Shown here: positions 8,499 through 17,342 of the stretch, one piece after another
How positions within the stretch are numbered: the first letter of the stretch is position 1
Layout: each line of letters begins with the position of its first letter
Source: an uncultured Ferrovum sp.
GTDB lineage: Bacteria > Pseudomonadota > Gammaproteobacteria > Burkholderiales > Ferrovaceae
Assembly: GCA_903867885.1 (NCBI GenBank)
Contig: CAIPTD010000007.1
Location: 1-50,309, forward strand
Reading direction: 5' to 3'
Length of the DNA stretch: 50,309 bases
Made by a program: the position numbers and the translations under genes
The notes under the pieces: model-generated
What the model was told of the DNA's origin: nothing
The model's input: the letters and a program-made list of their open reading frames with translations, nothing else
The model's database searches: none

Positions 8499-10454
8499 TT
8501 AGGCCTTACCGGGGTCCTTTACTTCTTCAAATTCAGCATCGACTACATTGTCTTTGCCCTCTGCGTGTCCTGCACCGGCCCCACCTGAGGTAGAGCTTGA
8601 TCCAGCATGGCCATCACCGCCGCCAGCCGTACCTGCTTGCGCAGCATACATTTTTTCGGTGAGCTTATGCGAAGCTTCAGCAAGCGCATTGGATTTGGCT
8701 TCGATCTCTTCAACGCTTTCGGATTTTTGTGCTTCTTTGGCATCTTTGAGCGCGTTTTCAATCTTGGTTTTTTCATCTGCTTCCATGCCCTCGCCATGAT
8801 CTTTCAGCATTTTTTCAACTGAATGGACCAAGCCCTCGAGGCTATTGCGAGCCGTGACCAATGCCAAAATTTTCTTGTCTTCTTCGGCATGGGTTTCGGC
8901 ATCGTTCACCATACGTTGAATTTCTTCCTCTGTGAGGCCAGAGTTGGCTTTAATGGTGATTTTGTTTTCTTTGCCTGTGGCTTTGTCTTTAGCGCTGACA
9001 TGCACATTGCCGTTGGCATCGATATCAAACGTCACCTCGATTTGTGGGGTGCCGCGTGGTGCGGGCGGAATGTCTGATAAGTTGAATTGCCCCAAACTCT
9101 TGTTGCCTGAGGCCACATCGCGCTCACCTTGCAGCACGTGGATGGTCACTGCAGATTGATTGTCATCAGCGGTTGAGAATACTTGTGAAGCACGGGTAGG
9201 AATGGTGGTGTTTTTGGCGATCAACTTCGTCATCACGCCACCCATGGTTTCAATGCCAAGAGACAGAGGACTGACGTCTAGTAACACAACATCTTTTACA
9301 TCGCCTTGCAGCACTCCGCCCTGAATGGCGGCTCCCACTGCGACGGCTTCATCGGGGTTTACATCGCGACGGGGGTCGCGCAGGAAGAACTCTTTTACTT
9401 TCTCCTGCACTTTGGGCATACGTGTCTGACCGCCAACCAAAATCACATCAGCGATATCAGAGATTTTGACACCCGCATCTTTCATTGCTATCTCGCAAGG
9501 TCCGATGGTGCGGGCAATTAAGTCGTCTACCAAGCTTTCTAGTTTTGAGCGCGTGAGTTTAACGACCAAATGTTTGGGGCCGGTTGCGTCTGCGGTGATG
9601 TAGGGCAGGTTGACTTCGGTTTGAGCTGAGGAAGATAACTCAATCTTGGCTTTTTCTGCTGCGTCTTTCAGACGCTGTAAGGCCAACATATCTTTGCGCA
9701 GATCAATACTGTTTTCTTTGCGGAACTCTTCTGCCAAGAAATCAATGATGCGTAAGTCAAAATCCTCACCGCCCAAGAAGGTATCGCCATTGGTGGAGAG
9801 CACTTCGAAGGCGTGTTCACCATCGATTTCGGAAATATCAATAATCGAAACGTCAAAGGTGCCGCCACCCAAGTCGTACACTGCAACCTTACGATCGCCT
9901 TCTTTCTTATCCATACCAAAGGCTAGTGCAGCAGCGGTAGGTTCATTGATGATGCGCTTGACGTCTAGACCGGCAATACGGCCAGCGTCTTTGGTGGCTT
10001 GACGCTGAGAGTCATTAAAATAAGCAGGAACAGTAATCACGGCTTCGGTGACTTCTTCGCCCAGATAATCCTCGGCCGTTTTCTTCATTTTGCGTAAAAC
10101 TTCGGCGGACACTTGAGGCGGTGCCATTTGTTTGCCGCGCGCTTCTACCCATGCGTCGCCGTTAGAGGCTTTGACGATGCTGTAGGGCACCATGCCTTTG
10201 TCTTTTTGCACCATGTCTTCATCAAAACGACGGCCGATCAAGCGCTTTACGGCAAACAAGGTATTGGTGGGGTTAGTAATGGCTTGGCGTTTGGCGGGTG
10301 CGCCCACTAAGACTTCACCGTCTTCCATATAGGCCACGATAGAAGGTGTGGTGCGAGCGCCTTCAGCGTTTTCAATGACCTTAGGGACCCCGTTTTCCAT
10401 CACAGAAACGCAAGAGTTGGTGGTACCTAAGTCGATTCCAATAATTTTGCCCAT
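8499..10454 (-). CDS. dnaK: Chaperone protein DnaK (Hsp70)
   Basis: ATP-driven chaperone of the cytoplasm. 651 residues. The opening [15 protein letters not shown] is the phosphate-1 motif; [27 protein letters not shown] and the [10 protein letters not shown] motif complete the nucleotide-binding domain. The substrate domain (from ~390) includes [20 protein letters not shown]. The C-terminal lid ends in a Gly/Ser/Ala-rich linker and an acidic tail (DAEFEEV) as in Gram-negative homologues. Preceded by a sigma-32 promoter at 10494-10521 and followed directly by dnaJ. Confidence 0.99.
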   Translation of the reverse strand: MGKIIGIDLGTTNSCVSVMENGVPKVIENAEGARTTPSIVAYMEDGEVLVGAPAKRQAITNPTNTLFAVKRLIGRRFDEDMVQKDKGMVPYSIVKASNGDAWVEARGKQMAPPQVSAEVLRKMKKTAEDYLGEEVTEAVITVPAYFNDSQRQATKDAGRIAGLDVKRIINEPTAAALAFGMDKKEGDRKVAVYDLGGGTFDVSIIDISEIDGEHAFEVLSTNGDTFLGGEDFDLRIIDFLAEEFRKENSIDLRKDMLALQRLKDAAEKAKIELSSSAQTEVNLPYITADATGPKHLVVKLTRSKLESLVDDLIARTIGPCEIAMKDAGVKISDIADVILVGGQTRMPKVQEKVKEFFLRDPRRDVNPDEAVAVGAAIQGGVLQGDVKDVVLLDVSPLSLGIETMGGVMTKLIAKNTTIPTRASQVFSTADDNQSAVTIHVLQGERDVASGNKSLGQFNLSDIPPAPRGTPQIEVTFDIDANGNVHVSAKDKATGKENKITIKANSGLTEEEIQRMVNDAETHAEEDKKILALVTARNSLEGLVHSVEKMLKDHGEGMEADEKTKIENALKDAKEAQKSESVEEIEAKSNALAEASHKLTEKMYAAQAGTAGGGDGHAGSSSTSGGAGAGHAEGKDNVVDAEFEEVKDPGKA

Positions 10455-10493
10455 GATTTTGTTCCTTTAAATCGGAAATAACAGATGACTTAT

Positions 10494-10521
10494 AACTGGG
10501 GGAGTCATCGCGGATTTCAAG
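10494..10521 (-). promoter_or_regulatory. Sigma-32 (heat-shock) promoter of dnaK-dnaJ
   Basis: On the minus strand CTTGAAA (10521-10515), a 13-nt spacer and CCCCAGTT (10501-10494). This closely matches the known sigma-32 consensus CTTGAAA-N13-15-CCCCATnT and lies 40-67 nt upstream of the dnaK start. Confidence 0.8.
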
Positions 10522-10567
10522 CGGTGAATAATTGAAAAACAATAAAAATTGCAGTTTTTTCTTTTTA

Positions 10568-11146
10568 TTATGCTGCTGGAGGTTCAGATTTGGCTTTTGC
10601 AACCGTCACAAACGCGGGGCGAAGAATACGCTCATGCAGGGCATAGCCTTTTTGCATGACTGAAAGCACGGTGTTGGGTGCTTGATCGCTTTCTAAAGCG
10701 GATATTGCTTGGTGTCGATTAGGATCAAACTTTTCTCCTACGGGAGAGATTTCAAGCACATTGAACTTTTCGAAAATGCTGGCAAGTTGCCGTAAGGTGA
10801 GTTCTACGCCATTGCGATAGGCTTCTACTTCGCTTTGTTGCACGGTTAATGCGGCTTCCAAGCTATCTTTCACCGTGACCAATTCAGCGGCAAAACTTTC
10901 TAGTGCAAATTTGCGGGCTTGTTGTAGGTCGGCGGAGGCGCGCTTACGCACATTGTCGGTTTCTGCTTTGGCGCGTAAGAAATGGTCGTGATTTTCTTGC
11001 GCTAAGTTTTCTGCCTTGGCTAAGCGCTCTTCCACGCTGAGTTCTTCATAGGGCGTCGCAGCTTGATTGGCGTTGGGATCCGTAGCAGATGCATCTGCTG
11101 GGCCTGTTTGGGTTTGCTCGGATTGATTGGCGTGCTCGTCTTGCAT
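10568..11146 (-). CDS. grpE: Nucleotide exchange factor GrpE
   Basis: Releases ADP from DnaK. 192 residues from the chosen ATG at 11146. That start has AAGGAGAG upstream, whereas the longer frame (to 11218) runs into the sigma-32 promoter and is rejected. The acidic, disordered N-terminus (residues 1-50) is followed by a long coiled coil (SVEERLAKAENLAQENHDHF...) and the C-terminal beta domain with FDPNRHQAIS and VLSVMQKGYALHERILRPAFV, the GrpE signature. It lies upstream of dnaK but has its own promoter. Confidence 0.97.
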   Translation of the reverse strand: MQDEHANQSEQTQTGPADASATDPNANQAATPYEELSVEERLAKAENLAQENHDHFLRAKAETDNVRKRASADLQQARKFALESFAAELVTVKDSLEAALTVQQSEVEAYRNGVELTLRQLASIFEKFNVLEISPVGEKFDPNRHQAISALESDQAPNTVLSVMQKGYALHERILRPAFVTVAKAKSEPPAA

Positions 11147-11191
11147 GAGGGGCTCTCCTTGAATACATAGATCATCTCTTGGCTGGCATTC

Positions 11192-11219
11192 AGATGGGGC
11201 CATTAGGCCCGACTTCAAG
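11192..11219 (-). promoter_or_regulatory. Sigma-32 (heat-shock) promoter of grpE
   Basis: On the minus strand CTTGAAG (11219-11213), a 13-nt spacer and CCCCATCT (11199-11192). The -10 element is a full match to CCCCATnT and the -35 is one base off. It sits 46-73 nt upstream of the grpE start. Confidence 0.85.
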
Positions 11220-11239
11220 GGTGTGTGTTAAAAAAACGT

Positions 11240-12349
11240 TTAGCGAGGGCTGCCCAATGCAAGCGCTGCACGACGTTGAATTTCGGCTTCTTGTGAAGGC
11301 TCTTCAGGATTCCAATTCAGGCTGCGCCAGCCGAGTAGTTGTTCGCTTGCAATGGTAGCCATAGCGGCAATCCATTCCTCGCCGCCATTCAATGCAGGAA
11401 TGTAGTGGTAGGTTTCTCCCCCTTCCTCTAAAAACGCATCGCGCACTTCCATTCCAATTTCTTCAATGGTTTCCAAGCAATCAGCGGGAAAACCTGGGCA
11501 GATCACATCAATTTTTCGGGTGCCTGTTTTAGCCAACTCACGCACTGTGGGTTCGGTGTAGGGTTTGATCCATTCAGCGCGGCCAAACAAGGATTGGAAA
11601 GTCACGATCCATTCTTCCGGCTGTAAGCCTAAGGCGTCAGCCAGCAAGCGCCCAGTTTTTAGGCACTCACAATGATATGGGTCGCCTTTATCCAGGGTGT
11701 AGCGCGGTACGCCGTGAAAGCTCATGACGAGTTTGTCGGGGCGCCCATGTTGCGACCAATGTTTGCGAACATTGGAAGTCAAAGCGGATATAAAGGCGGG
11801 GTGATCGTGAAAGTTGCGAACGGTCCGTAGCCCCGGGACATTGCGTAAACGGCGGAAGGTATCTGCGATGGCATCTGTAGAGGAGGCCGTGGTGCTGGCT
11901 GCGTACTGGGGATACATGGGGAAAAATAGCAAACGATCACACCCTTTGGCGCGTAACTCCAAGATGGCGGATTCGATGGAAGGTTTGCCGTAGCGCATTC
12001 CCCACGCCACTTCAACAGGTTCATGCCCATCTTTGGAAAGCGTCTGTGCCAGAAGCTTGGCTTGTTGTTCTGTCCAGTAACGGAGGGGAGAACCGCCTTC
12101 TTCCATCCATACTTTGGCGTACTTGGCCGCTGATTTGGCTGGACGCGTATTGAGGATGATGCCATTGAGAATCAACCACCAAATAGGGCGAGGGATTTCT
12201 ACCACGCGGGGATCACCCAAAAATTGTTTGAGATATCGCCTCAGCGCGGGGGCCGTGGGGGCGTCGGGTGTGCCGAGGTTGGTCACAATGATCCCGATGC
12301 GACGCAGAGAACCGTGTTGGTAAGCGGGTTCTGGGATGTACTGAGGCAT
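11240..12349 (-). CDS. hemH: Ferrochelatase
   Basis: Inserts ferrous iron into protoporphyrin IX, the last step of protohaem synthesis, at the inner-membrane face. 369 residues from ATG 12349, which has GGAG five bases upstream; a second ATG at 12367 would add six residues and lacks a clear ribosome site. Family motifs: IVTNLGTPDAPTAPALRRYL at the N-terminus, WGMRYGKPSI, PMYPQYAASTTAS, the metal-binding His in MSFHGVPRYT, and FPADCLETIEEI. The hemH position between hrcA and grpE is the usual betaproteobacterial order. Confidence 0.96.
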   Translation of the reverse strand: MPQYIPEPAYQHGSLRRIGIIVTNLGTPDAPTAPALRRYLKQFLGDPRVVEIPRPIWWLILNGIILNTRPAKSAAKYAKVWMEEGGSPLRYWTEQQAKLLAQTLSKDGHEPVEVAWGMRYGKPSIESAILELRAKGCDRLLFFPMYPQYAASTTASSTDAIADTFRRLRNVPGLRTVRNFHDHPAFISALTSNVRKHWSQHGRPDKLVMSFHGVPRYTLDKGDPYHCECLKTGRLLADALGLQPEEWIVTFQSLFGRAEWIKPYTEPTVRELAKTGTRKIDVICPGFPADCLETIEEIGMEVRDAFLEEGGETYHYIPALNGGEEWIAAMATIASEQLLGWRSLNWNPEEPSQEAEIQRRAALALGSPR

Positions 12350-12430
12350 GAAATCTCCGAAGGCCATGCATTAAACCGGAATACAACACCGGTGAAAAAA
12401 AGTTTATGTAAGCGTGATGGCTTGCGCTAT

Positions 12431-13447
12431 TTAAGCAGAAAGCGCGCTAGAAAGCAGTTTGGCGGTGATGTCTACGATGGGGATAATGCGTTCGTACGCC
12501 ATCCGCGTGGGCCCGACTACTCCCACTGTACCGACTACCTTTCCATCTACCTCATACGGGGCAGAGACCATACTAAATTCATCTACAGGGAGAAGGCCTG
12601 AGTCTCCTCCAATAAAGATACTGACGCCATCTGCACATTGGCTGGCATCCAGCAACTGAAGCAGGGAGGTCTTTTCTTCAAACATTCCAAATAACTGCCT
12701 TAACTTCAACATATCTGCTGAGGGTTCGTGACGAACAATCAAGTTGCCTTCACCGGATAGTACGTATTCATTTCTGGTTTCGTTGAGGGCTTCTCTGCCT
12801 AGATTGATGGCCGTGGTCATCAGAGCAGAAATATCGTGATGTAAAGATTGCAGTTCTCCGCGAACGCGGTCCCGCACGGAGTCAAAGCTCTGGCCGGCAT
12901 AGTGTGTATTGAGAAAATTGGCAGCTTCGCTTAATTGCGAGGGACTGTAAGGCCGGTCCGTGATGATAATACGGTTTTGAACGTCTCCGTCTTGCCCCAC
13001 AATGATTAACAGTAGCCGCTTTTCGTTGAGGCGCAAAAACTCAACATGCCGAAAACTGGGAGACTGGCGCAGGGGCATGCGAACCAAACCGGCAAATTGG
13101 GTGAGCTCAGAGAGTAAGATTGAAGCTTGGGCCATGAGCTTTTGCGGGTCATCGGGATGCAGATGGTCTTCAATCTGGTTGAGCGCTTGAGAGTCAATGG
13201 GTTTGATGGTGAGCAGGGTATCTACAAACAAACGATACCCGCGTGGAGTGGGGATACGTCCTGCGGAGGTGTGTGGGCTGGTGACAAGACCCATTTCCTC
13301 AAGATCAGACATCACGTTGCGAATCGAGGCAGGCGAAAGCTCCAGCCCAGAGTGGCGTGACAGTGTGCGTGAGCCGACAGGCTGCCCCTCGACGATATAG
13401 CGCTCGACGAGAGCTTTGAGTAGCGAACGTGCACGGTCATTTAGCAT
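12431..13447 (-). CDS. hrcA: Heat-inducible transcription repressor HrcA
   Basis: Repressor that binds CIRCE operators, classically in front of groESL. 338 residues. The N-terminal winged helix-turn-helix spans about 1-75 ([26 protein letters not shown] is the characteristic opening, followed by [20 protein letters not shown]). The GAF-like and dimerisation regions follow, with the conserved C-terminal [14 protein letters not shown]. No CIRCE inverted repeat is visible near hrcA, dnaK or grpE, so its target should be elsewhere. Divergent from nadK with a 62-nt spacer. Confidence 0.96.
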   Translation of the reverse strand: MLNDRARSLLKALVERYIVEGQPVGSRTLSRHSGLELSPASIRNVMSDLEEMGLVTSPHTSAGRIPTPRGYRLFVDTLLTIKPIDSQALNQIEDHLHPDDPQKLMAQASILLSELTQFAGLVRMPLRQSPSFRHVEFLRLNEKRLLLIIVGQDGDVQNRIIITDRPYSPSQLSEAANFLNTHYAGQSFDSVRDRVRGELQSLHHDISALMTTAINLGREALNETRNEYVLSGEGNLIVRHEPSADMLKLRQLFGMFEEKTSLLQLLDASQCADGVSIFIGGDSGLLPVDEFSMVSAPYEVDGKVVGTVGVVGPTRMAYERIIPIVDITAKLLSSALSA

Positions 13448-13509
13448 AATGATTATTTTACATCATATAGGTTTACTGCATCTCTGGAGGGTGTGGTTTA
13501 ATCTCATTC

Positions 13510-14382
13510 ATGCAACCCACATTCGACATTGTTGGGGTGATTGGTAAGTACGATAGTGCGCATCTCACCCGCTCCATGGAAAAATTAATTGCCTTTCTCG
13601 TGTCGAAGGGCAAGAAAGTCATCGTGGATAATCGATCCATTGCTGATCACACCTCTAGCCAAATCGAAATGCTGCCTATTTCTGAGCTCGCTGCCCGGGT
13701 GCAACTTGCCGTTGTGTTAGGCGGTGACGGTACCTTGTTATCTGCTGCGCGCATGCTTGTTCAGCATGATGTTCCCTTGGTGGGGATCAATTTGGGGCGG
13801 CTGGGGTTTTTAACGGATATCCCCGCTGACTCTATGGAAACCATGCTGGGCCAAATTTTAGAAGGGCACTTCAAAGAAGAACAACGCGCTTTACTTTCAA
13901 CCGTGGTGTTGAGGAATGGTTTGCCTGTTCAAGAAACCCTGGCCATGAATGATGTGGTGGTGAGCAAGGGTGCGCGCGGAAGTATGGTAGAAATTGAAGC
14001 CTATGTAGACGGGCAGTTTGTGTATGGATTGCGCGCCGATGGTCTGATTGTTTGCACGCCTACCGGATCGACCGCCTATGCCTTATCGAGCGGTGGCCCA
14101 ATCGTTCATCCCTCGCTTGATGCCTTGGTATTGGCGCCGATTTGTCCGCATACCCTAAGTAACCGCCCGATTGTATTAAGCGATCGTGCGAGGGTGGAAC
14201 TGATCTTAGTGCGCGGAGCTTCTGCTAACGTTAATTTTGATGTTCAAAACACCTTCGATTTGGAAGAGGAAGACCGCATTGTGATCACCCGTTCTGCCTC
14301 GCCTGCTCGACTTCTTCATCCGCATGGGCATAGTCATTTCGCCATGCTTCGCGAAAAGCTCCACTGGGGCGCGCATCTCTAG
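13510..14382 (+). CDS. nadK: NAD kinase
   Basis: Phosphorylates NAD to NADP in the cytoplasm. 290 residues, typical length. The key GGDGT motif (VVLGGDGTLLSAARML) lies near residue 74. Also visible are NLGRLGFLTD, the NDVVVSKG motif, and DGLIVCTPTGSTAYALSSGGP. A ribosome site GGAGG is far (over 20 nt) from the ATG, so translation initiation is weakly supported by sequence, but no other start fits the family. recN follows after 12 nt and is probably co-transcribed. Confidence 0.97.
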   Translation: MQPTFDIVGVIGKYDSAHLTRSMEKLIAFLVSKGKKVIVDNRSIADHTSSQIEMLPISELAARVQLAVVLGGDGTLLSAARMLVQHDVPLVGINLGRLGFLTDIPADSMETMLGQILEGHFKEEQRALLSTVVLRNGLPVQETLAMNDVVVSKGARGSMVEIEAYVDGQFVYGLRADGLIVCTPTGSTAYALSSGGPIVHPSLDALVLAPICPHTLSNRPIVLSDRARVELILVRGASANVNFDVQNTFDLEEEDRIVITRSASPARLLHPHGHSHFAMLREKLHWGAHL

Positions 14383-14394
14383 GACGCTTTAGCT

Positions 14395-16152
14395 ATGTTG
14401 CTCTCGCTGGAGGTCCGTGACTTTGTCATTGTGGAGTTGGCTGCCATAGAGTTTCAATCTGGCATGACCGTGCTCACAGGGGAAACGGGCGCCGGAAAAT
14501 CTATTCTGATTGATGCCCTGAGTTTAGTGCTGGGTGCGCGTTCTGAAGCGGGGATAGTGCGAGCGGGTGCTGAGCGCGCTGAGGTTTCAGCGCTCTTCAG
14601 CCTGCCCCCGCAGGAACCCGCCACTCGTTCAGTGGATGAAAAACAGACTGCTGTTGGGGATGAGGGCGAAGCGCAAGAAGACAACGAGGATGCCGCCTTG
14701 TTGGGGCCCAGAGCCTGGTTGGCGGCGCAGGGCTTTTCTGGTGAGGACGATACGGTGCTGTTGCGGCGCAGTGTGGATAGGCAGGGACGCTCAAGGGCTT
14801 GGATTCAGGGCCGATCTGCTACCGTGCAACAGTTGAAAGCTTTGGGCGCGGGATTGTTAGATATTCATGGACAACATGCGCATCAAACCTTGCTGCGTCA
14901 TGCTACCCAACGCAATTTAATTGATGGCTACGGCGACACAACTGCCCTTGTGTTACAGGTTTCATTGGCCTGGAAGGCTTGGCAAGAGCATGAACTTGCC
15001 TTAAGCGAATGGGCCAGGCGTGAACAGACGTTGGCCCAGGAAAGAGAAGATCTTCAGCGAGAAAGAGATGACCTTGAACCGGTTAGCCTGACCCCGGCAG
15101 GATGGCAGGAACTGCAAGCGGAACAATCGCGTTTGGCGCATGCGAGCAGTTTGCTGGAGTCTAGCCGATGGGGCGTGGATCGCCTCTCTGAGGGCGAGGA
15201 TGATGTGCTCTCGCAGTTGCATTCCGTGACCCAGCGATTCGTAGAACTGGAGCACATTGATCCAGCACTGAAGGGCGCACGCGAGCTGATTCAATCTGCA
15301 GTAATTTCAATAGAAGAAGCCACTTCGGATTTGCGGCGTTATGCGCATGGGATAGACCTAGATCCTGAGCGGCTTGCCGAGGTGGAAGATCAGATGCAGC
15401 GGGTGATGGCCTGTTGCCGGCGTTATCGGATGAACCCTGATCAAATGCATGAACGGCTCATCGCCGTGCGGGCCAAGCTGGAAAGCCTGGAGATGAGCGG
15501 ATCACGAGAAAAATTGATCAAGTTACGCGATCAAGCACAAGATCAATATCAAACCCTTGCGCAAGAATTGTCCTTGCAGCGCCGTCAGGCAGGCGAGCGT
15601 TTGGCTCAGGTGGTCACGCAAACCATTCATGAATTAGCGATGGGCGATGGGCAGTTTGTCGTGCAGATGCAGGCGATCACTGAGGGAAGCGCTTTTGGGA
15701 ATGAGCAGATTGAATTTTGTTTGTCGGCTTTTAAGGGCCAAACCCCCTCGCCCATATCAAAGACAGCCTCTGGCGGCGAGCTTTCACGAATCAGTTTAGC
15801 GATTCAAACTGCCTTGGCTCAGGTGTCTCGCACGCCAACATTGATTTTTGATGAAGTGGATACGGGTATTGGTGGGCGTGTGGCTGAGATTGTTGGCAAG
15901 CTGCTGCATCAGGTGGGGCAGCGGTGCCAAGTGATGTGTGTTACCCACCTTCCACAAGTGGCCGCGTGGGCCAATCACCATTTAACTGTTTCGAAGGAAT
16001 CCACAGATTCCGCCCCGATCAGCCGCATTACTGTGCTGGATGAAGATGGGCGCGTGGATGAGGTGGCGCGGATGCTGGGCGGGATTGAAATTACCACCAC
16101 CACGCTTCAACATGCACGTGAGTTGATTGATAACTGTAGCGCACACTTCTAA
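14395..16152 (+). CDS. recN: DNA repair protein RecN
   Basis: SMC-like ATPase acting in recombinational repair of double-strand breaks. 585 residues. Walker A GETGAGKSI near residue 30, the long central coiled coil (about 180-390) rich in Gln/Glu/Arg, then the ABC signature TASGGELSRISLAIQ and Walker B TLIFDEVDTGIGG. An acidic insertion (about residues 75-105, EKQTAVGDEGEAQEDNEDA) after the first ATPase strands is longer than in many homologues. Its TAA overlaps by 4 nt with the stop of the convergent enolase-superfamily gene. Confidence 0.97.
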   Translation: MLLSLEVRDFVIVELAAIEFQSGMTVLTGETGAGKSILIDALSLVLGARSEAGIVRAGAERAEVSALFSLPPQEPATRSVDEKQTAVGDEGEAQEDNEDAALLGPRAWLAAQGFSGEDDTVLLRRSVDRQGRSRAWIQGRSATVQQLKALGAGLLDIHGQHAHQTLLRHATQRNLIDGYGDTTALVLQVSLAWKAWQEHELALSEWARREQTLAQEREDLQRERDDLEPVSLTPAGWQELQAEQSRLAHASSLLESSRWGVDRLSEGEDDVLSQLHSVTQRFVELEHIDPALKGARELIQSAVISIEEATSDLRRYAHGIDLDPERLAEVEDQMQRVMACCRRYRMNPDQMHERLIAVRAKLESLEMSGSREKLIKLRDQAQDQYQTLAQELSLQRRQAGERLAQVVTQTIHELAMGDGQFVVQMQAITEGSAFGNEQIEFCLSAFKGQTPSPISKTASGGELSRISLAIQTALAQVSRTPTLIFDEVDTGIGGRVAEIVGKLLHQVGQRCQVMCVTHLPQVAAWANHHLTVSKESTDSAPISRITVLDEDGRVDEVARMLGGIEITTTTLQHARELIDNCSAHF

Positions 16153-17240
16153 ACAGCGAAGCGCTCGATCACGGCCATGTCTGGTTCAAGCCCCAATCCC
16201 GGGCCTTGAGGCACGGCAACAGAACCATTGAAGGGCCTGACTGCCGCGCCATACAGCGTGGCTTCTGGCTCAATCAATAAGTGCTCTACGAGCATATCCT
16301 CTCCAGCAGCTGCGTTGACATGCAGTGTGGCAAGCAAGGCTGGGCCTAGGTAGGGTGAATGGGGGTGAACCGTTACGTTATATGCACTGGCTAATGCCAT
16401 CACTTTTCGCATCTCGGTGATCCCGCCTACTTTGCCTACCGAGGGTTGGGCAAAATCGATGGCTTCGGCAGCGATGAGGTGCTTAAAGTCCATCGCAGAA
16501 CCGGCGTTTTCGCCCGCAGCAATGGGGATCCCGCCGTTGGTGCGGACATCTGCAATGCCGTCGTAATTCTCGGGTGGCCATACGGGTTCTTCTAGCCAGA
16601 ATAATTCCAGCTCTGCCAAGTGTCGGCAAAACTCGATTGATTCATTCGCACTCATTGGGGCATCAAGATCGAGCATGAGCGGAATTTCATATCCTGCGGC
16701 CTCGCGTGCCGCATTGATGGGGTCAAGATCGATTTCGTGCAGTTTGATGGATCTAAATCCCCGTTTGAGGGCTAATTCCACGCTTTTAGTGGCTTGACTT
16801 GCCTCGGCAGTGCGCAGAATGCTGGCATAGGCGGGCAGGTGAGTGCGGGTAGAGCCTCCTAGCATTCTGAATAGGGGCATGCCTGCCATTTTTCCGTTGA
16901 TGTCCCATAGCGCAATGTCCACGGCGGAGAGCGCGCACGCTACCGGGCCTGAGCGGCCGTATAGATGCAGTCGTCGCTGCAGGTCATTCATGAGTGGAAC
17001 GATTTGGCTGGGGTCCCGGCCGAGCATATTAGGGATGACTAAATGTTCTAATGCGCTTTTAGTCACGGCGCCTGCATGGAACACAAAGGCCTCGCCCCAA
17101 CCTACTATGCCCCCATCTGTTTCTAGGCGCAGCAATAGGGTATCGAAGGTTTTCCAGCTGCGGCCGTAGAGTGCGGGTTGGGGGCTTTTGTGATCAAAAG
17201 GAACTTGCAACAAAATCGCTTCGGCGTGGGTGATCAGCAT
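16149..17240 (-). CDS. Enolase-superfamily protein (mandelate racemase / muconate-lactonizing type), substrate unknown
   Basis: 363 residues with the N-terminal capping domain and C-terminal TIM barrel. The three metal-binding acids are recognisable: Asp in LMLDLDAP, Glu in WLEEPVWPP and Glu in AAGENAG. The base-bearing strand reads SIKLHE (K-x-H rather than the common K-x-K), and the position of the dyad Asp in mandelate racemase reads QPSVGKVGG, with Ser. A His is present in TVHPHSPYLG. These features suggest a sugar-acid or amino-acid dehydratase/epimerase-like enzyme, but the reaction cannot be assigned. It is an isolated gene with no catabolic partners or regulator nearby. Confidence 0.85.
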   Translation of the reverse strand: MLITHAEAILLQVPFDHKSPQPALYGRSWKTFDTLLLRLETDGGIVGWGEAFVFHAGAVTKSALEHLVIPNMLGRDPSQIVPLMNDLQRRLHLYGRSGPVACALSAVDIALWDINGKMAGMPLFRMLGGSTRTHLPAYASILRTAEASQATKSVELALKRGFRSIKLHEIDLDPINAAREAAGYEIPLMLDLDAPMSANESIEFCRHLAELELFWLEEPVWPPENYDGIADVRTNGGIPIAAGENAGSAMDFKHLIAAEAIDFAQPSVGKVGGITEMRKVMALASAYNVTVHPHSPYLGPALLATLHVNAAAGEDMLVEHLLIEPEATLYGAAVRPFNGSVAVPQGPGLGLEPDMAVIERFAV

Positions 17241-17342
17241 AGGGCGTGAATGATAAAAATATTTGAAACCAGTCAGGCATTATAAATCCCGTAGGGTGGC
17301 CTTGTCCGAAATGGCTGGGCCCTGATCGCGGTTAGGCAGGGG

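Noticed and set aside
13448-13509. Possible CIRCE element between hrcA and nadK
   Set aside because: No TTAGCACTC / GAGTGCTAA arms are present.
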